Made by a program: the position numbers and the translations under genes. 64,000 bases of DNA from Bacteroides faecium. Its GTDB lineage: Bacteria > Bacteroidota > Bacteroidia > Bacteroidales > Bacteroidaceae. Shown piece by piece: positions 26,964 through 35,057 of this stretch; the stretch's first letter is position 1; each line of letters begins with the position of its first letter. The notes under the pieces are model-generated. The model saw only the letters and a list, made by a program, of their open reading frames with translations, had not been told where the DNA came from and made no database searches. The stretch lies in assembly GCF_012113595.1 (NCBI RefSeq), contig NZ_CP050831.1, positions 310,001 through 374,000 of the forward strand. Direction: 5' to 3'.

Positions 26964-27012
26964 CAAATATACAAAAAACATTTGGCTATCTGCCAAATAA
27001 TTCGTTACTTTG
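26964..27012. promoter_or_regulatory. Divergent promoters of the 5'-nucleotidase operon and rplS
   Basis: A dyad TTTGGC-TATCT-GCCAAA (26981-26997) offers a -33 TTTG on each strand. Plus strand: TTTG (26981-26984), 20 bases, TTACTTTG (27005-27012) for rplS. Minus strand: TTTG (26994-26997), 22 bases, TATATTTG (26964-26971) for the nucleotidase operon. The two promoters overlap and should compete. Confidence 0.7.
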
Positions 27013-27096
27013 CACCGCTTTCGCGCAATCGCTGTCAAGAGACGAGATACTTGGTATGTTGCGTTGTAACGATGAAACAATTTAATAATAACAACA

Positions 27097-27450
27097 ATGG
27101 ATTTAATTAAAATTGCAGAAGAAGCATTCGCTACCGGTAAACAGCACCCGAGCTTCAAAGCAGGAGACACTGTAACAGTAGCATATCGTATTATTGAAGG
27201 TAACAAAGAACGTGTACAGTTGTACCGTGGTGTTGTTATCAAAATCGCCGGTCATGGAGACAAGAAACGTTTTACTGTACGTAAAATGTCAGGTACTATC
27301 GGTGTAGAAAGAATTTTCCCAATCGAATCACCGGCTATCGACAGCATCGAAGTGAACAAGGTAGGTAAAGTTCGTCGCGCTAAATTGTACTACCTGCGTG
27401 CTCTTACTGGTAAGAAAGCTAGAATCAAAGAAAAAAGAGTTAATAACTAA
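27097..27450 (+). CDS. rplS: 50S ribosomal protein L19
   Basis: The 117-aa sequence is a clear L19: FKAGDTVTVAYRIIEGNKERVQLYRGVVI, FTVRKMSGTIGVERIFPIESPAIDSIEV and the basic tail KVRRAKLYYLRALTGKKARIKEKR. L19 sits at the 30S-50S interface. Length is standard for the family. It is a single-gene unit with its own promoter (26981-27012), a leader of about 75 bases and an intrinsic terminator. In many bacteria rplS follows trmD and rpsP; here it stands alone. Confidence 0.98.
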   Translation: MDLIKIAEEAFATGKQHPSFKAGDTVTVAYRIIEGNKERVQLYRGVVIKIAGHGDKKRFTVRKMSGTIGVERIFPIESPAIDSIEVNKVGKVRRAKLYYLRALTGKKARIKEKRVNN

Positions 27451-27472
27451 GCGTTACTCTAAGATTCGAAAT

Positions 27473-27512
27473 AAAAAAGGGAGCTTCATTCAATATGAAG
27501 TTCCCTTTTTTA
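27473..27512 (+). terminator. rplS terminator
   Basis: AAAAAAGGGAGCTTCAT (27473-27489) pairs with ATGAAGTTCCCTTTTTT (27495-27511) with a single mismatch, giving a stem followed by T residues. Confidence 0.9.
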
Positions 27513-27554
27513 TTGGCTATTTAACCCCAGCGCTTTTACCTCACCGACCAAGGA

Positions 27555-27620
27555 GTTGTTCCTCGGTGAGAAACTGTTGTTTCCTCGGTGTGGAAACTGT
27601 TGTTTCTCGGTGCCGAAACT
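27555..27620. repeat. Three tandem 21-23 bp repeats
   Basis: Three units of the form GTTGTTTCCTCGGTGNNGAAACT stand head to tail at 27555-27575, 27576-27598 and 27599-27620. They lie between the terminators of two convergent genes. Each unit contains a partial dyad (GTTTC with GAAAC), so the array can fold into small hairpins. Confidence 0.8.
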
Positions 27621-27674
27621 CATCTTCATCTCAAGCCCTTTATACAGTACACTACACCTTCTTCCGGCAGAGAC

Positions 27675-27712
27675 AAAAAAAATCCCCGAAAGCAATAGCT
27701 CCCAGGGATTTT
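27675..27712 (-). terminator. Terminator of the ROK kinase gene
   Basis: On the minus strand AAAATCCC (27705-27712) pairs with GGGATTTT and is followed by TTTTT and GTC. It is 25 bases after the stop codon. Confidence 0.8.
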
Positions 27713-27737
27713 CATTACCTTTATTATAAAATTGATA

Positions 27738-28718
27738 TTATTCCTTAATATCTTTCAGTTCCCAAGCCAAAGCACTGGCACCCAATACGGCAGCATCAGA
27801 GTCTTTCAGTTCGGAAACAAGTAATTTTGTTTTGCCTTTATAGATATTCAGCACGTTATCGTCGATTGACTTCAGAATCGGCTTCATGATATAATCACCC
27901 GATTTAGCCAAACCACCGAATAATACGATAGCTTCGGGGCTGGAGAACGCGATAGCATCTGCTAATGCCTCACCCAAAATGTTACCTGTAAATTCAAAGA
28001 TTTCCTGTGCAAGTTTATCTCCTTGTACGGCTGCGTCATATACATCTTTTGAAGTGATGTTTTCTGCAGGAATGTTACGAAGTAAGCTGCCGTCTGTACG
28101 AGCAGCCAAGAATTCACGTGCAGTACGGGCTACACCGGTAGCCGAGCAGTAAGTTTCCAGACAACCTTTACGACCGCAACCGCAGATACGACCGTCACGA
28201 CGAGCAATCACGTGACCTAATTCACCTGCAAAACCATCATGTCCATACACCATCTGACCGTTGATAACGATACCGCTACCTACACCGGTACCCAGTGTAA
28301 TCATGATAAAGTCTTTCATACCACGGGCAGCACCGTAAGTCATTTCACCGATAGCGGCAGCATTAGCGTCGTTTGTCAAAGCAGTAGGGATGCCCAGTCT
28401 TTCTTCAAACATAGCAGCCAACGGAAGGATTCCTTTCCATGGCAAGTTCGGAGCAAATTCAATAGTTCCCGTATAGTAGTTACCATTCGGAGCACCGACA
28501 CCGATACCTCTGATTTTATCAACACCACCATTAGCGATAATCAACGGTAGCAAGTTCTTGCAAACTTCGTCAGCATACTCTTCGGCAGTAGGATAACCGG
28601 CAGTTTTGATTGAGCTACTGGCAATAATAGTTCCGCGTGCGTCAACAATTCCAAAGACGGTGTTCGTTCCGCCGATGTCGATACCTACTACGTAGGGTCT
28701 TTCCATGTTTGAATTCAT
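27738..28718 (-). CDS. ROK-family glucokinase
   Basis: A 326-aa cytoplasmic sugar kinase. It has the phosphate-binding loop VVGIDIGGTNTVFGIVD, the catalytic segment TNDANAAAIGE (Asp as base), TLGTGVGSGIVING, and the ROK zinc motif CGCGRKGCLE preceded by GELGHVIA. A second adenosine motif, IVLFGGLAKSGD, lies near residue 280. The E-x-G-H signature favours glucose phosphorylation, although N-acetylated hexoses remain possible. It lacks a DNA-binding N-terminus, so it is an enzyme rather than a ROK repressor. It is transcribed alone, convergent with rplS, and ends at its own terminator. Confidence 0.93.
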   Translation of the reverse strand: MNSNMERPYVVGIDIGGTNTVFGIVDARGTIIASSSIKTAGYPTAEEYADEVCKNLLPLIIANGGVDKIRGIGVGAPNGNYYTGTIEFAPNLPWKGILPLAAMFEERLGIPTALTNDANAAAIGEMTYGAARGMKDFIMITLGTGVGSGIVINGQMVYGHDGFAGELGHVIARRDGRICGCGRKGCLETYCSATGVARTAREFLAARTDGSLLRNIPAENITSKDVYDAAVQGDKLAQEIFEFTGNILGEALADAIAFSSPEAIVLFGGLAKSGDYIMKPILKSIDDNVLNIYKGKTKLLVSELKDSDAAVLGASALAWELKDIKE

Positions 28719-28897
28719 GATACTTTTATTTAAAAGGGTTAGTTAATCATTAAGTTTACTGCACACAAATTACGTAAAGAAGATTGAGTCTACAAAATGT
28801 TTTTCAAAAAAAGTTCACCCTCTTTGCAACTTTTCGTATCTTGCAGCCGTCTAATAGTAGAAAATCATAAGAAAACAGAAACTAAATAAAGGAAATT

Positions 28898-29614
28898 GTG
28901 ATACAACTTACAAACGTCAACAAGACTTACAACAACGGAGCACCGCTCCATGTGCTCAAAGGCATCAATCTCAAAATAGAACGGGGCGAGTTTGTTTCCA
29001 TCATGGGAGCGTCAGGTTCGGGCAAATCAACCTTACTTAATATATTAGGTATCCTTGATAATTACGATACCGGAGATTATTATCTGAATAATGTACTTAT
29101 CAAAAATCTGAGCGAGACCAAAGCTGCCGAATACCGGAACCGTATGATAGGATTTATTTTCCAGTCATTCAACCTGATTTCCTTTAAAGATGCCGTAGAA
29201 AATGTAGCACTTCCTTTATTCTACCAGGGGGTAAGTCGCAAAAAGAGAAATGCACTTGCACTGGAATATCTCAACCGGCTGGGTTTGAAAGACTGGGCAC
29301 ATCATATGCCCAACGAAATGAGCGGCGGTCAGAAACAACGTGTAGCCATCGCACGTGCACTCATCACCCAGCCACAAATTATCCTGGCGGACGAACCGAC
29401 CGGAGCATTGGACAGCAAGACGTCTGTGGAAGTGATGCAGATTCTGAAAGATTTGCACCGGATGGGTATGACAATTATAGTCGTCACCCATGAGAGTGGT
29501 GTTGCCAACCAAACAGACAAGATTATACATATCAAAGATGGCATTATCGAACGAATCGAGGATAACATCGACCACGACGCTTCTCCTTTCGGCAAGGACG
29601 GCATTATGAAATAA
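28898..29614 (+). CDS. ABC transporter ATP-binding protein (MacB/LolD type)
   Basis: This 238-aa ATPase has Walker A GASGSGKST, Q-loop FQSFNLI, signature MSGGQKQRVAIARA, Walker B IILADEPTGALDS and the switch His in VVTHE, all in the order and spacing of the LolD/MacB subfamily. It starts with GTG at 28898, following GGAAATT. It is the first gene of a five-gene efflux unit with two FtsX-type permeases, a membrane-fusion protein and a TolC channel. The whole set corresponds to a MacAB-TolC-like tripartite pump in which the ATPase and permease are separate chains. Confidence 0.95.
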   Translation: MIQLTNVNKTYNNGAPLHVLKGINLKIERGEFVSIMGASGSGKSTLLNILGILDNYDTGDYYLNNVLIKNLSETKAAEYRNRMIGFIFQSFNLISFKDAVENVALPLFYQGVSRKKRNALALEYLNRLGLKDWAHHMPNEMSGGQKQRVAIARALITQPQIILADEPTGALDSKTSVEVMQILKDLHRMGMTIIVVTHESGVANQTDKIIHIKDGIIERIEDNIDHDASPFGKDGIMK

Positions 29615-29648
29615 ATCAAAATCCACCACCTACTATACAAACATTATC

Positions 29649-30908
29649 ATGATTGATATTTGGCAAGAAATATACAGTACCATCAAACGTAACAAGCTGA
29701 GGACTTTTCTCACCGGATTTGCCGTAGCATGGGGTATCTTTATGCTTATCGTCCTGCTGGGTGCAGGCAACGGGCTGATTCATGCATTCGAAGAATCGGC
29801 TTCCGAGCGGGCTATGAACTCCATCAAGATTTTTCCGGGATGGACGAGCAAGTCTTATGATGGCCTGAAAGAAGGAAGACGGGTACAGTTGGACAATAAA
29901 GATGTGGACGCCACCGACCGTTATTTCCCCGACCATGTAATTAAAGCCGGAGCAACTGTCTGGCAAGGCGGAGTAAACCTCAGTTTCGGACAGGAGTATG
30001 TGAGTCTGAGCCTTTCCGGCGTATACCCCAATCATACGGAAGTGGAAGTTGTGAAACTCTTCAAAGGGCGTTTCATCAACGAGATTGACATTAAGGAACG
30101 GCGCAAAGTAATCGTACTTCACAAGAAAACAGCGGAAATCCTTTTCGATAAAACCCACACGGAGCCTATCGGACAGTTTGTGAATGCAGGCAATGTCGTG
30201 TATCAGGTAGTAGGGCTCTATAATGATAAGGGAGACAGCGGAGACAGCGATGCATATATTCCTTTTACCACCCTGCAAACGATTTATAATAAAGGAGATA
30301 AGCTGAATAACCTTATCATGACAACCAAAAATCTGGAGACAATAGAAGCGAATGAAGCATTCGAAGCTCATTATCGCAAGGTAATAGGAGCCAATCATCG
30401 TTTTGACCCGACCGACCACAGCGCTATCTGGATATGGAATCGTTTTACCAACTATTTGCAACAGCAGAAGGGCTCGGGTATGCTTCGCATAGCGATTTGG
30501 GTAATTGGTATCTTCACGTTGCTGAGCGGGATTGTCGGGGTTTCCAATATCATGCTGATTACCGTAAAAGAACGTACCCGCGAATTTGGTATCCGCAAGG
30601 CTCTGGGAGCCAAGCCTCTTTCTATCCTTTGGCTGATTATCGTAGAAAGTGTCACCATCACTACTATATTCGGATATATCGGCATGGTAGCCGGTATTGG
30701 GGTGACCGAATGGATGAACAATGCTTTCGGAAATCAGACTATGGATACCGGAATGTGGACAGAAACGGTTTTCCTGAATCCTACCGTCGATATAAGAATT
30801 GCCATACAGGCTACACTCACATTAGTAATAGCTGGTACGTTAGCCGGATTGTTCCCTGCCCGCAAAGCAGTCAGCATCCGACCGATCGAAGCACTTAGAG
30901 CAGATTAA
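29649..30908 (+). CDS. ABC transporter permease (MacB/FtsX type) 1
   Basis: The 419-aa protein has the MacB layout: one N-terminal transmembrane helix (LRTFLTGFAVAWGIFMLIVLLGAG), a large periplasmic domain (about residues 45-280), and three C-terminal helices with the FtsX motif GIVGVSNIMLITVKERTREFGIRKALGAKP. It probably forms a heterodimer with the next gene product, which has the same layout. Substrates of such pumps in Bacteroides are mostly unknown (macrolides, peptides, lipids in relatives). The stop is four bases ahead of the next start. Confidence 0.93.
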   Translation: MIDIWQEIYSTIKRNKLRTFLTGFAVAWGIFMLIVLLGAGNGLIHAFEESASERAMNSIKIFPGWTSKSYDGLKEGRRVQLDNKDVDATDRYFPDHVIKAGATVWQGGVNLSFGQEYVSLSLSGVYPNHTEVEVVKLFKGRFINEIDIKERRKVIVLHKKTAEILFDKTHTEPIGQFVNAGNVVYQVVGLYNDKGDSGDSDAYIPFTTLQTIYNKGDKLNNLIMTTKNLETIEANEAFEAHYRKVIGANHRFDPTDHSAIWIWNRFTNYLQQQKGSGMLRIAIWVIGIFTLLSGIVGVSNIMLITVKERTREFGIRKALGAKPLSILWLIIVESVTITTIFGYIGMVAGIGVTEWMNNAFGNQTMDTGMWTETVFLNPTVDIRIAIQATLTLVIAGTLAGLFPARKAVSIRPIEALRAD

Positions 30909-30912
30909 GAGT

Positions 30913-32154
30913 ATGAGAATAGACATGGATACCTGTGAGGAAATCCTCATAACCATCACAAGAAATAAAACAAGAAGTCTGCTGACCGCATTCGGTGTGT
31001 TTTGGGGAATTTTCATGCTTGTCGCCCTTATCGGCGGCGGGCAGGGATTGGAAGATATGATGAAAAAGAACTTTGAAGGATTCGCCACCAATTCCGGTTT
31101 CCTTGCTTCACAAAGAACGGGTGAGGCGTACAAAGGTTTCCGTAAAGGAAGATGGTGGGACTTGGAAGCTGTCGACATTGAACGCCTGCGTTCGCAAGTC
31201 AAAGATGTGGAAGTCATTACTCCTTCTATCGCCCGTTGGGGGTCGAAAGCCGTATATGAAGATAAAAAATATGATTGCAGCGTAAAAGGACTGTATCCCG
31301 ACTACCTTCACATCGAATCACAGGAAATGGCTTATGGCAGATTTATCAATGATGTAGATATCAAGGAAGCGCGCAAAGTGTGTGTCATCGGAAAACGGGT
31401 TTATGAAAGTCTTTTCAAAGCAGGAGAAGACCCGTGCGGGAAATACATACGTGTAGACGGAATTTATTACCGGATCATCGGCATGTCTTCTTCCGAAGGG
31501 GATATGAACATACAGGGACGGGCTTCGGAAGCTGTCACCCTACCTTTCACCACCATGCAGCAAACGTACAACTTGGGCGGAAGAATTGATGTTATCTGTT
31601 TTACCGCAAAGCATGGAGTCAAAGTGTCTGACCTGCAACCGAAAATGGAAGAGATTATCAAAGCGGCACATTATATTGCTCCCAATGACAAACAGGCCGT
31701 CATGTACCTGAATGCGGAAGCTATGTTTTCCATGGTTGATAACTTATTTACGGGCATCAATATACTGGTCTGGATGGTCGGTTTGGGAACTTTGCTCGCC
31801 GGTGCTATCGGCGTATCGAATATCATGATGGTAACGGTGAAAGAGCGTACTACTGAGATTGGTATCCGCCGGGCTATCGGAGCACGACCGAGAGACATCA
31901 TGCAGCAAATTCTCTCTGAGAGTATGGTGCTGACAACCATTGCGGGGATGTGTGGAATCTCCTTTGCCGTCATGATACTGCAACTGTTGGAAATGGGAGT
32001 AAACTCAGGCGGTAGTGACTCTCATTTTCAAGTCAGCTTCGGACTGGCAATCGGTACTTGTGCCTTGTTGATTGCACTAGGAATGCTGGCAGGACTGGCA
32101 CCCGCTTATCGGGCTATGGCTATCAAGCCGATCGAGGCCATCCGCGACGAGTAG
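30913..32154 (+). CDS. ABC transporter permease (MacB/FtsX type) 2
   Basis: A 413-aa paralogue of the preceding gene product with the same topology: N-terminal helix (RSLLTAFGVFWGIFMLVALIGGG), periplasmic domain, and the FtsX segment GAIGVSNIMMVTVKERTTEIGIRRAIGARP followed by two more helices. Tight spacing to the first permease implies translational coupling and a heterodimeric transporter. Downstream, bases 32155-32277 are a short non-coding gap containing a repeated TTACGATT word, so the adaptor gene may be translated at a different level. Confidence 0.93.
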   Translation: MRIDMDTCEEILITITRNKTRSLLTAFGVFWGIFMLVALIGGGQGLEDMMKKNFEGFATNSGFLASQRTGEAYKGFRKGRWWDLEAVDIERLRSQVKDVEVITPSIARWGSKAVYEDKKYDCSVKGLYPDYLHIESQEMAYGRFINDVDIKEARKVCVIGKRVYESLFKAGEDPCGKYIRVDGIYYRIIGMSSSEGDMNIQGRASEAVTLPFTTMQQTYNLGGRIDVICFTAKHGVKVSDLQPKMEEIIKAAHYIAPNDKQAVMYLNAEAMFSMVDNLFTGINILVWMVGLGTLLAGAIGVSNIMMVTVKERTTEIGIRRAIGARPRDIMQQILSESMVLTTIAGMCGISFAVMILQLLEMGVNSGGSDSHFQVSFGLAIGTCALLIALGMLAGLAPAYRAMAIKPIEAIRDE

Positions 32155-32277
32155 AGGGATTGGACGATTGGAAAATTTACGATTTACGATTGGAAAATCA
32201 TTGTAAACCGGAAGTTGTTCAGATGTTCAGAAATGTGAGGGAGTTCAATTGTAAATAATAAAATCATAAATAAAATC

Positions 32278-33378
32278 ATGAAAAAGTATCTGAAAATCGC
32301 ATTATTGGTAATCATTGCCGTAATCCTTATTGGAACGTTCGTATTCCTGTATCAGAAATCGCAGCCTAAAATTACTGTTTATGAAACAGTGAAGGCGGAA
32401 ATAACAGACTTGCAAAAGACTACCGTAGCTACCGGAAAGGTAGAACCGAGAGACGAAATCTTAATCAAGCCGCAAATTTCCGGTATCATCGACGAATTGT
32501 ACAAAGAAGCAGGACAAAGCGTAAAGAAAGGTGAAGTGATTGCCAAAGTTAAAGTTATCCCCGAACTCGGGCAATTGAACTCGGCTGAAAGCCGTGTACG
32601 GTTGGCAGAGATTAATGCGGCACAGGCTGAGACTGACTTTAACCGTATTAAAAAGCTGTATGAGGATCAATTAATCAGCCGGGAAGAGTACGAGAAAAGT
32701 GAAGTTGCCGTAAAGCAGGCACGTGAAGAAAAACAGACTGCCAAAGATAATTTGGAAATCGTAAAGGAAGGAATTACCAAGAACAGCGCATCTTTCAGTA
32801 GTACCATGATTCGTTCTACGATTGACGGGTTGATACTGGATGTACCTGTAAAAGCGGGAAACTCGGTTATTATGAGTAATACTTTTAATGACGGAACGAC
32901 TATCGCGACGGTAGCCAATATGAATGACCTGATTTTCCGTGGTAACATTGATGAAACCGAAGTAGGACGTATCCACGAACAAATGCCGATAAAACTTACA
33001 ATCGGTGCTTTACAGAATCTGACTTTCAACGCTATTTTGGAATATATCTCTCCGAAAGGAGTAGAAACAAACGGAGCCAATCAGTTTGAAATCAAGGCGG
33101 CTATTTCCGTACCGGATTCCGTACAGATTCGTTCCGGTTACTCTGCCAATGCAGAAATCGTGCTGCAACGCGCCAATCAGGTATTGGCCGTGCCCGAAAG
33201 TACGATTGAATTTAGCGGAGACTCTACCTTTGTATATCTCATGACGGATTCCGTACCCCAACAAAAGTTCCAGCGCACGCAGGTGACTGCCGGCATGAGC
33301 GACGGTATCAAGATAGAAATAAAGAAAGGAATAACTGCACAGGACAAAATACGTGGCGCAGAGAAAAAAGACAAATAA
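32278..33378 (+). CDS. Periplasmic adaptor (HlyD/MacA-type membrane fusion protein)
   Basis: The 366-aa protein starts with one membrane anchor (IALLVIIAVILIGTFVFLY). A split biotinyl-lipoyl domain (VEPRDEILIKPQISGIIDELYKEAGQSVKKGEVIAKV and STIDGLILDVPVKAGNSV) flanks an alpha-helical hairpin (about residues 100-170), and beta-barrel and membrane-proximal domains follow. This is the standard adaptor architecture that bridges an inner membrane transporter and TolC. It stands between the permease genes and the TolC gene. Confidence 0.94.
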   Translation: MKKYLKIALLVIIAVILIGTFVFLYQKSQPKITVYETVKAEITDLQKTTVATGKVEPRDEILIKPQISGIIDELYKEAGQSVKKGEVIAKVKVIPELGQLNSAESRVRLAEINAAQAETDFNRIKKLYEDQLISREEYEKSEVAVKQAREEKQTAKDNLEIVKEGITKNSASFSSTMIRSTIDGLILDVPVKAGNSVIMSNTFNDGTTIATVANMNDLIFRGNIDETEVGRIHEQMPIKLTIGALQNLTFNAILEYISPKGVETNGANQFEIKAAISVPDSVQIRSGYSANAEIVLQRANQVLAVPESTIEFSGDSTFVYLMTDSVPQQKFQRTQVTAGMSDGIKIEIKKGITAQDKIRGAEKKDK

Positions 33379-33387
33379 TAGACTTCT

Positions 33388-34728
33388 ATGAAAACAATCC
33401 GTAAAACCATATCAGTGCTCCTGCTCTCAGGAATAGGAATAACTTCCATTCAGGCACAGGACAACAACTCGCCGCAAGCATGGACATTGCGGCAATGTAT
33501 CGACTACGCCATCGAGCATAATATAGGGATTCGCAAATCCGCTAACGATGCCGAAATAAGTAAGGTAGATGTACATACTAGCAAGTGGGCACGTCTTCCG
33601 AATCTGAGTGGTAGTGCCAGTCAGAATTGGAGTTGGGGACGTACAGCTTCTCCGGTAGACAATTCATATAGTGATATTAACAGTGCTAACACGAGCCTTA
33701 GCTTAGGTACAAACATACCTATATTTACCGGTTTGCAATTATCCAACCAATATTCACTAGCCAAACTAGACTTGAAAGCAACTATTGAAGACCTCAACAA
33801 AGCCAAAGAAGATATTGCCATCAATGTCACCTCTGCCTATTTGCAGGTACTGTTCAACTTGGAATTAAGTAAAGTAGCTTATAATCAAGTAAATCTGAGC
33901 AAAGACCAACTGAAACGTATTCAGGGACTTTTCGGAGTAGGCAAAGCATCTCCGTCCGAAGTAGCTGAAGCACAAGCTCGTGTAGCACAAGATGAAATGA
34001 CTGCCGTACAGTCTGACAATAAATACAAATTATCATTGCTGGATCTCAGCCAACTCTTGGAATTGCCGACACCGGAAGGATTCGTCCTTGAAAATCCAAA
34101 AGAAGAATTGGATTTTTCTCCTCTCACCCCACCGGATGATATTTATACACAGGCACTTGCCTACAAGCCAAGTATTAAATCCGCAGAATACAGGTTACAA
34201 GGTAGTATCAACAGTATCCGTATTGCCCAAAGCAGCTTCTACCCGCAGTTATCTTTCAGCGCCGGTCTGGGAAGTAATTATTATACAGTCAGCGGAAGAT
34301 CGGAAGGAAGTTTCGGCAATCAGATGAAAAACAATCTGAATAAATATGTAGGATTCAATCTCAGTGTTCCGCTCTTCAACCGTTTTTCTACACGTAATAA
34401 AGTACGGACAGCCCGCTTACAGCAGAATAATCTTACACTGCAACTTGACAATGCTAAAAAAACGCTCTACAAGGAAATTCAACAATCTTGGTATAACGCT
34501 TTGGCTGCAGAAAGTAAATATAATTCCAGTGAAGTGGCAGTGAAAGCCAATGAAGAGTCTTTCCGCCTTATGAGTGAAAAGTTCAACAATGGTAAAGCTA
34601 CATTTGTAGAATACAATGAATCAAAGTTGAACTTGACTAAAGCACTTTCCGACAGGCTGCAAGCCAAATATGATTATCTGTTCTGTACTAAAATCCTGGA
34701 TTTCTATAAAGGACAGATTATAGAATAA
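33388..34728 (+). CDS. TolC-family outer membrane efflux protein
   Basis: A 446-aa exported protein (signal peptide ending SIQAQ) with the two repeated halves of TolC proteins: long coiled-coil helices and short beta strands (for example WTLRQCIDYAIEHNIGIRKS and LAYKPSIKSAEYRLQGSINSIRIAQSSFYPQLSFSAGLG). It forms the outer membrane tunnel of the efflux complex encoded by this operon. The gene follows the adaptor gene by nine bases and ends the operon. Confidence 0.94.
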   Translation: MKTIRKTISVLLLSGIGITSIQAQDNNSPQAWTLRQCIDYAIEHNIGIRKSANDAEISKVDVHTSKWARLPNLSGSASQNWSWGRTASPVDNSYSDINSANTSLSLGTNIPIFTGLQLSNQYSLAKLDLKATIEDLNKAKEDIAINVTSAYLQVLFNLELSKVAYNQVNLSKDQLKRIQGLFGVGKASPSEVAEAQARVAQDEMTAVQSDNKYKLSLLDLSQLLELPTPEGFVLENPKEELDFSPLTPPDDIYTQALAYKPSIKSAEYRLQGSINSIRIAQSSFYPQLSFSAGLGSNYYTVSGRSEGSFGNQMKNNLNKYVGFNLSVPLFNRFSTRNKVRTARLQQNNLTLQLDNAKKTLYKEIQQSWYNALAAESKYNSSEVAVKANEESFRLMSEKFNNGKATFVEYNESKLNLTKALSDRLQAKYDYLFCTKILDFYKGQIIE

Positions 34729-34742
34729 GTCTCCACACACAA

Positions 34743-34804
34743 TAAGACTGTGTCATCCGTGTATCTCAATCTCAAAACAGATACAAACGTTTGGCGCAGT
34801 CTTT
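34743..34804 (+). terminator. Possible terminator of the efflux operon
   Basis: AAGACTG (34744-34750) pairs with CAGTCTT (34797-34803) across a long loop, and TTTTGTTATTT follows. The stem is short, so the call is tentative. The rest of the 34729-35057 gap holds a shared regulatory box and a promoter for the kinase gene. Confidence 0.45.
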
Positions 34805-34933
34805 TGTTATTTATTTCGGGCAAATATGAACCACGAGACACCTACCCTGCCGAATCCCCCCATTATTAACAGAAACCTTCCATATCACCTTTGTATATAT
34901 AAAAATAAGCTGGAAAACGAACATTATTATTCA

Positions 34934-35026
34934 CCGACTAAGCGTTAAATCCAGCCAAATAAGCAGCATTTCATTGTTTTCACAAACAACCGTCCGCATA
35001 AAAGACAAAATTTTAGTTTACTTTTG
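34934..35026 (+). promoter_or_regulatory. Promoter region of the kinase operon with a candidate LytTR box
   Basis: A -7 box TACTTTTG lies at 35019-35026; no good -33 TTTG precedes it, as expected for an activated promoter. CCGACTAAGCGTTAA at 34934-34948 closely resembles CCGGTTAAGCGTAAT at 37913-37927, ahead of the exported-protein operon. The box-to-promoter distance differs by 11 bases between the two places, about one helical turn. Confidence 0.5.
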
Positions 35027-35057
35027 CAGTAAACAAATAGATAAGGGAATTCAAAAC

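Noticed and set aside
34974..35057. 28-codon upstream extension of the TPR kinase gene
   Set aside because: It overlaps the promoter box at 35019-35026 and puts the lipoprotein signal peptide in the interior.
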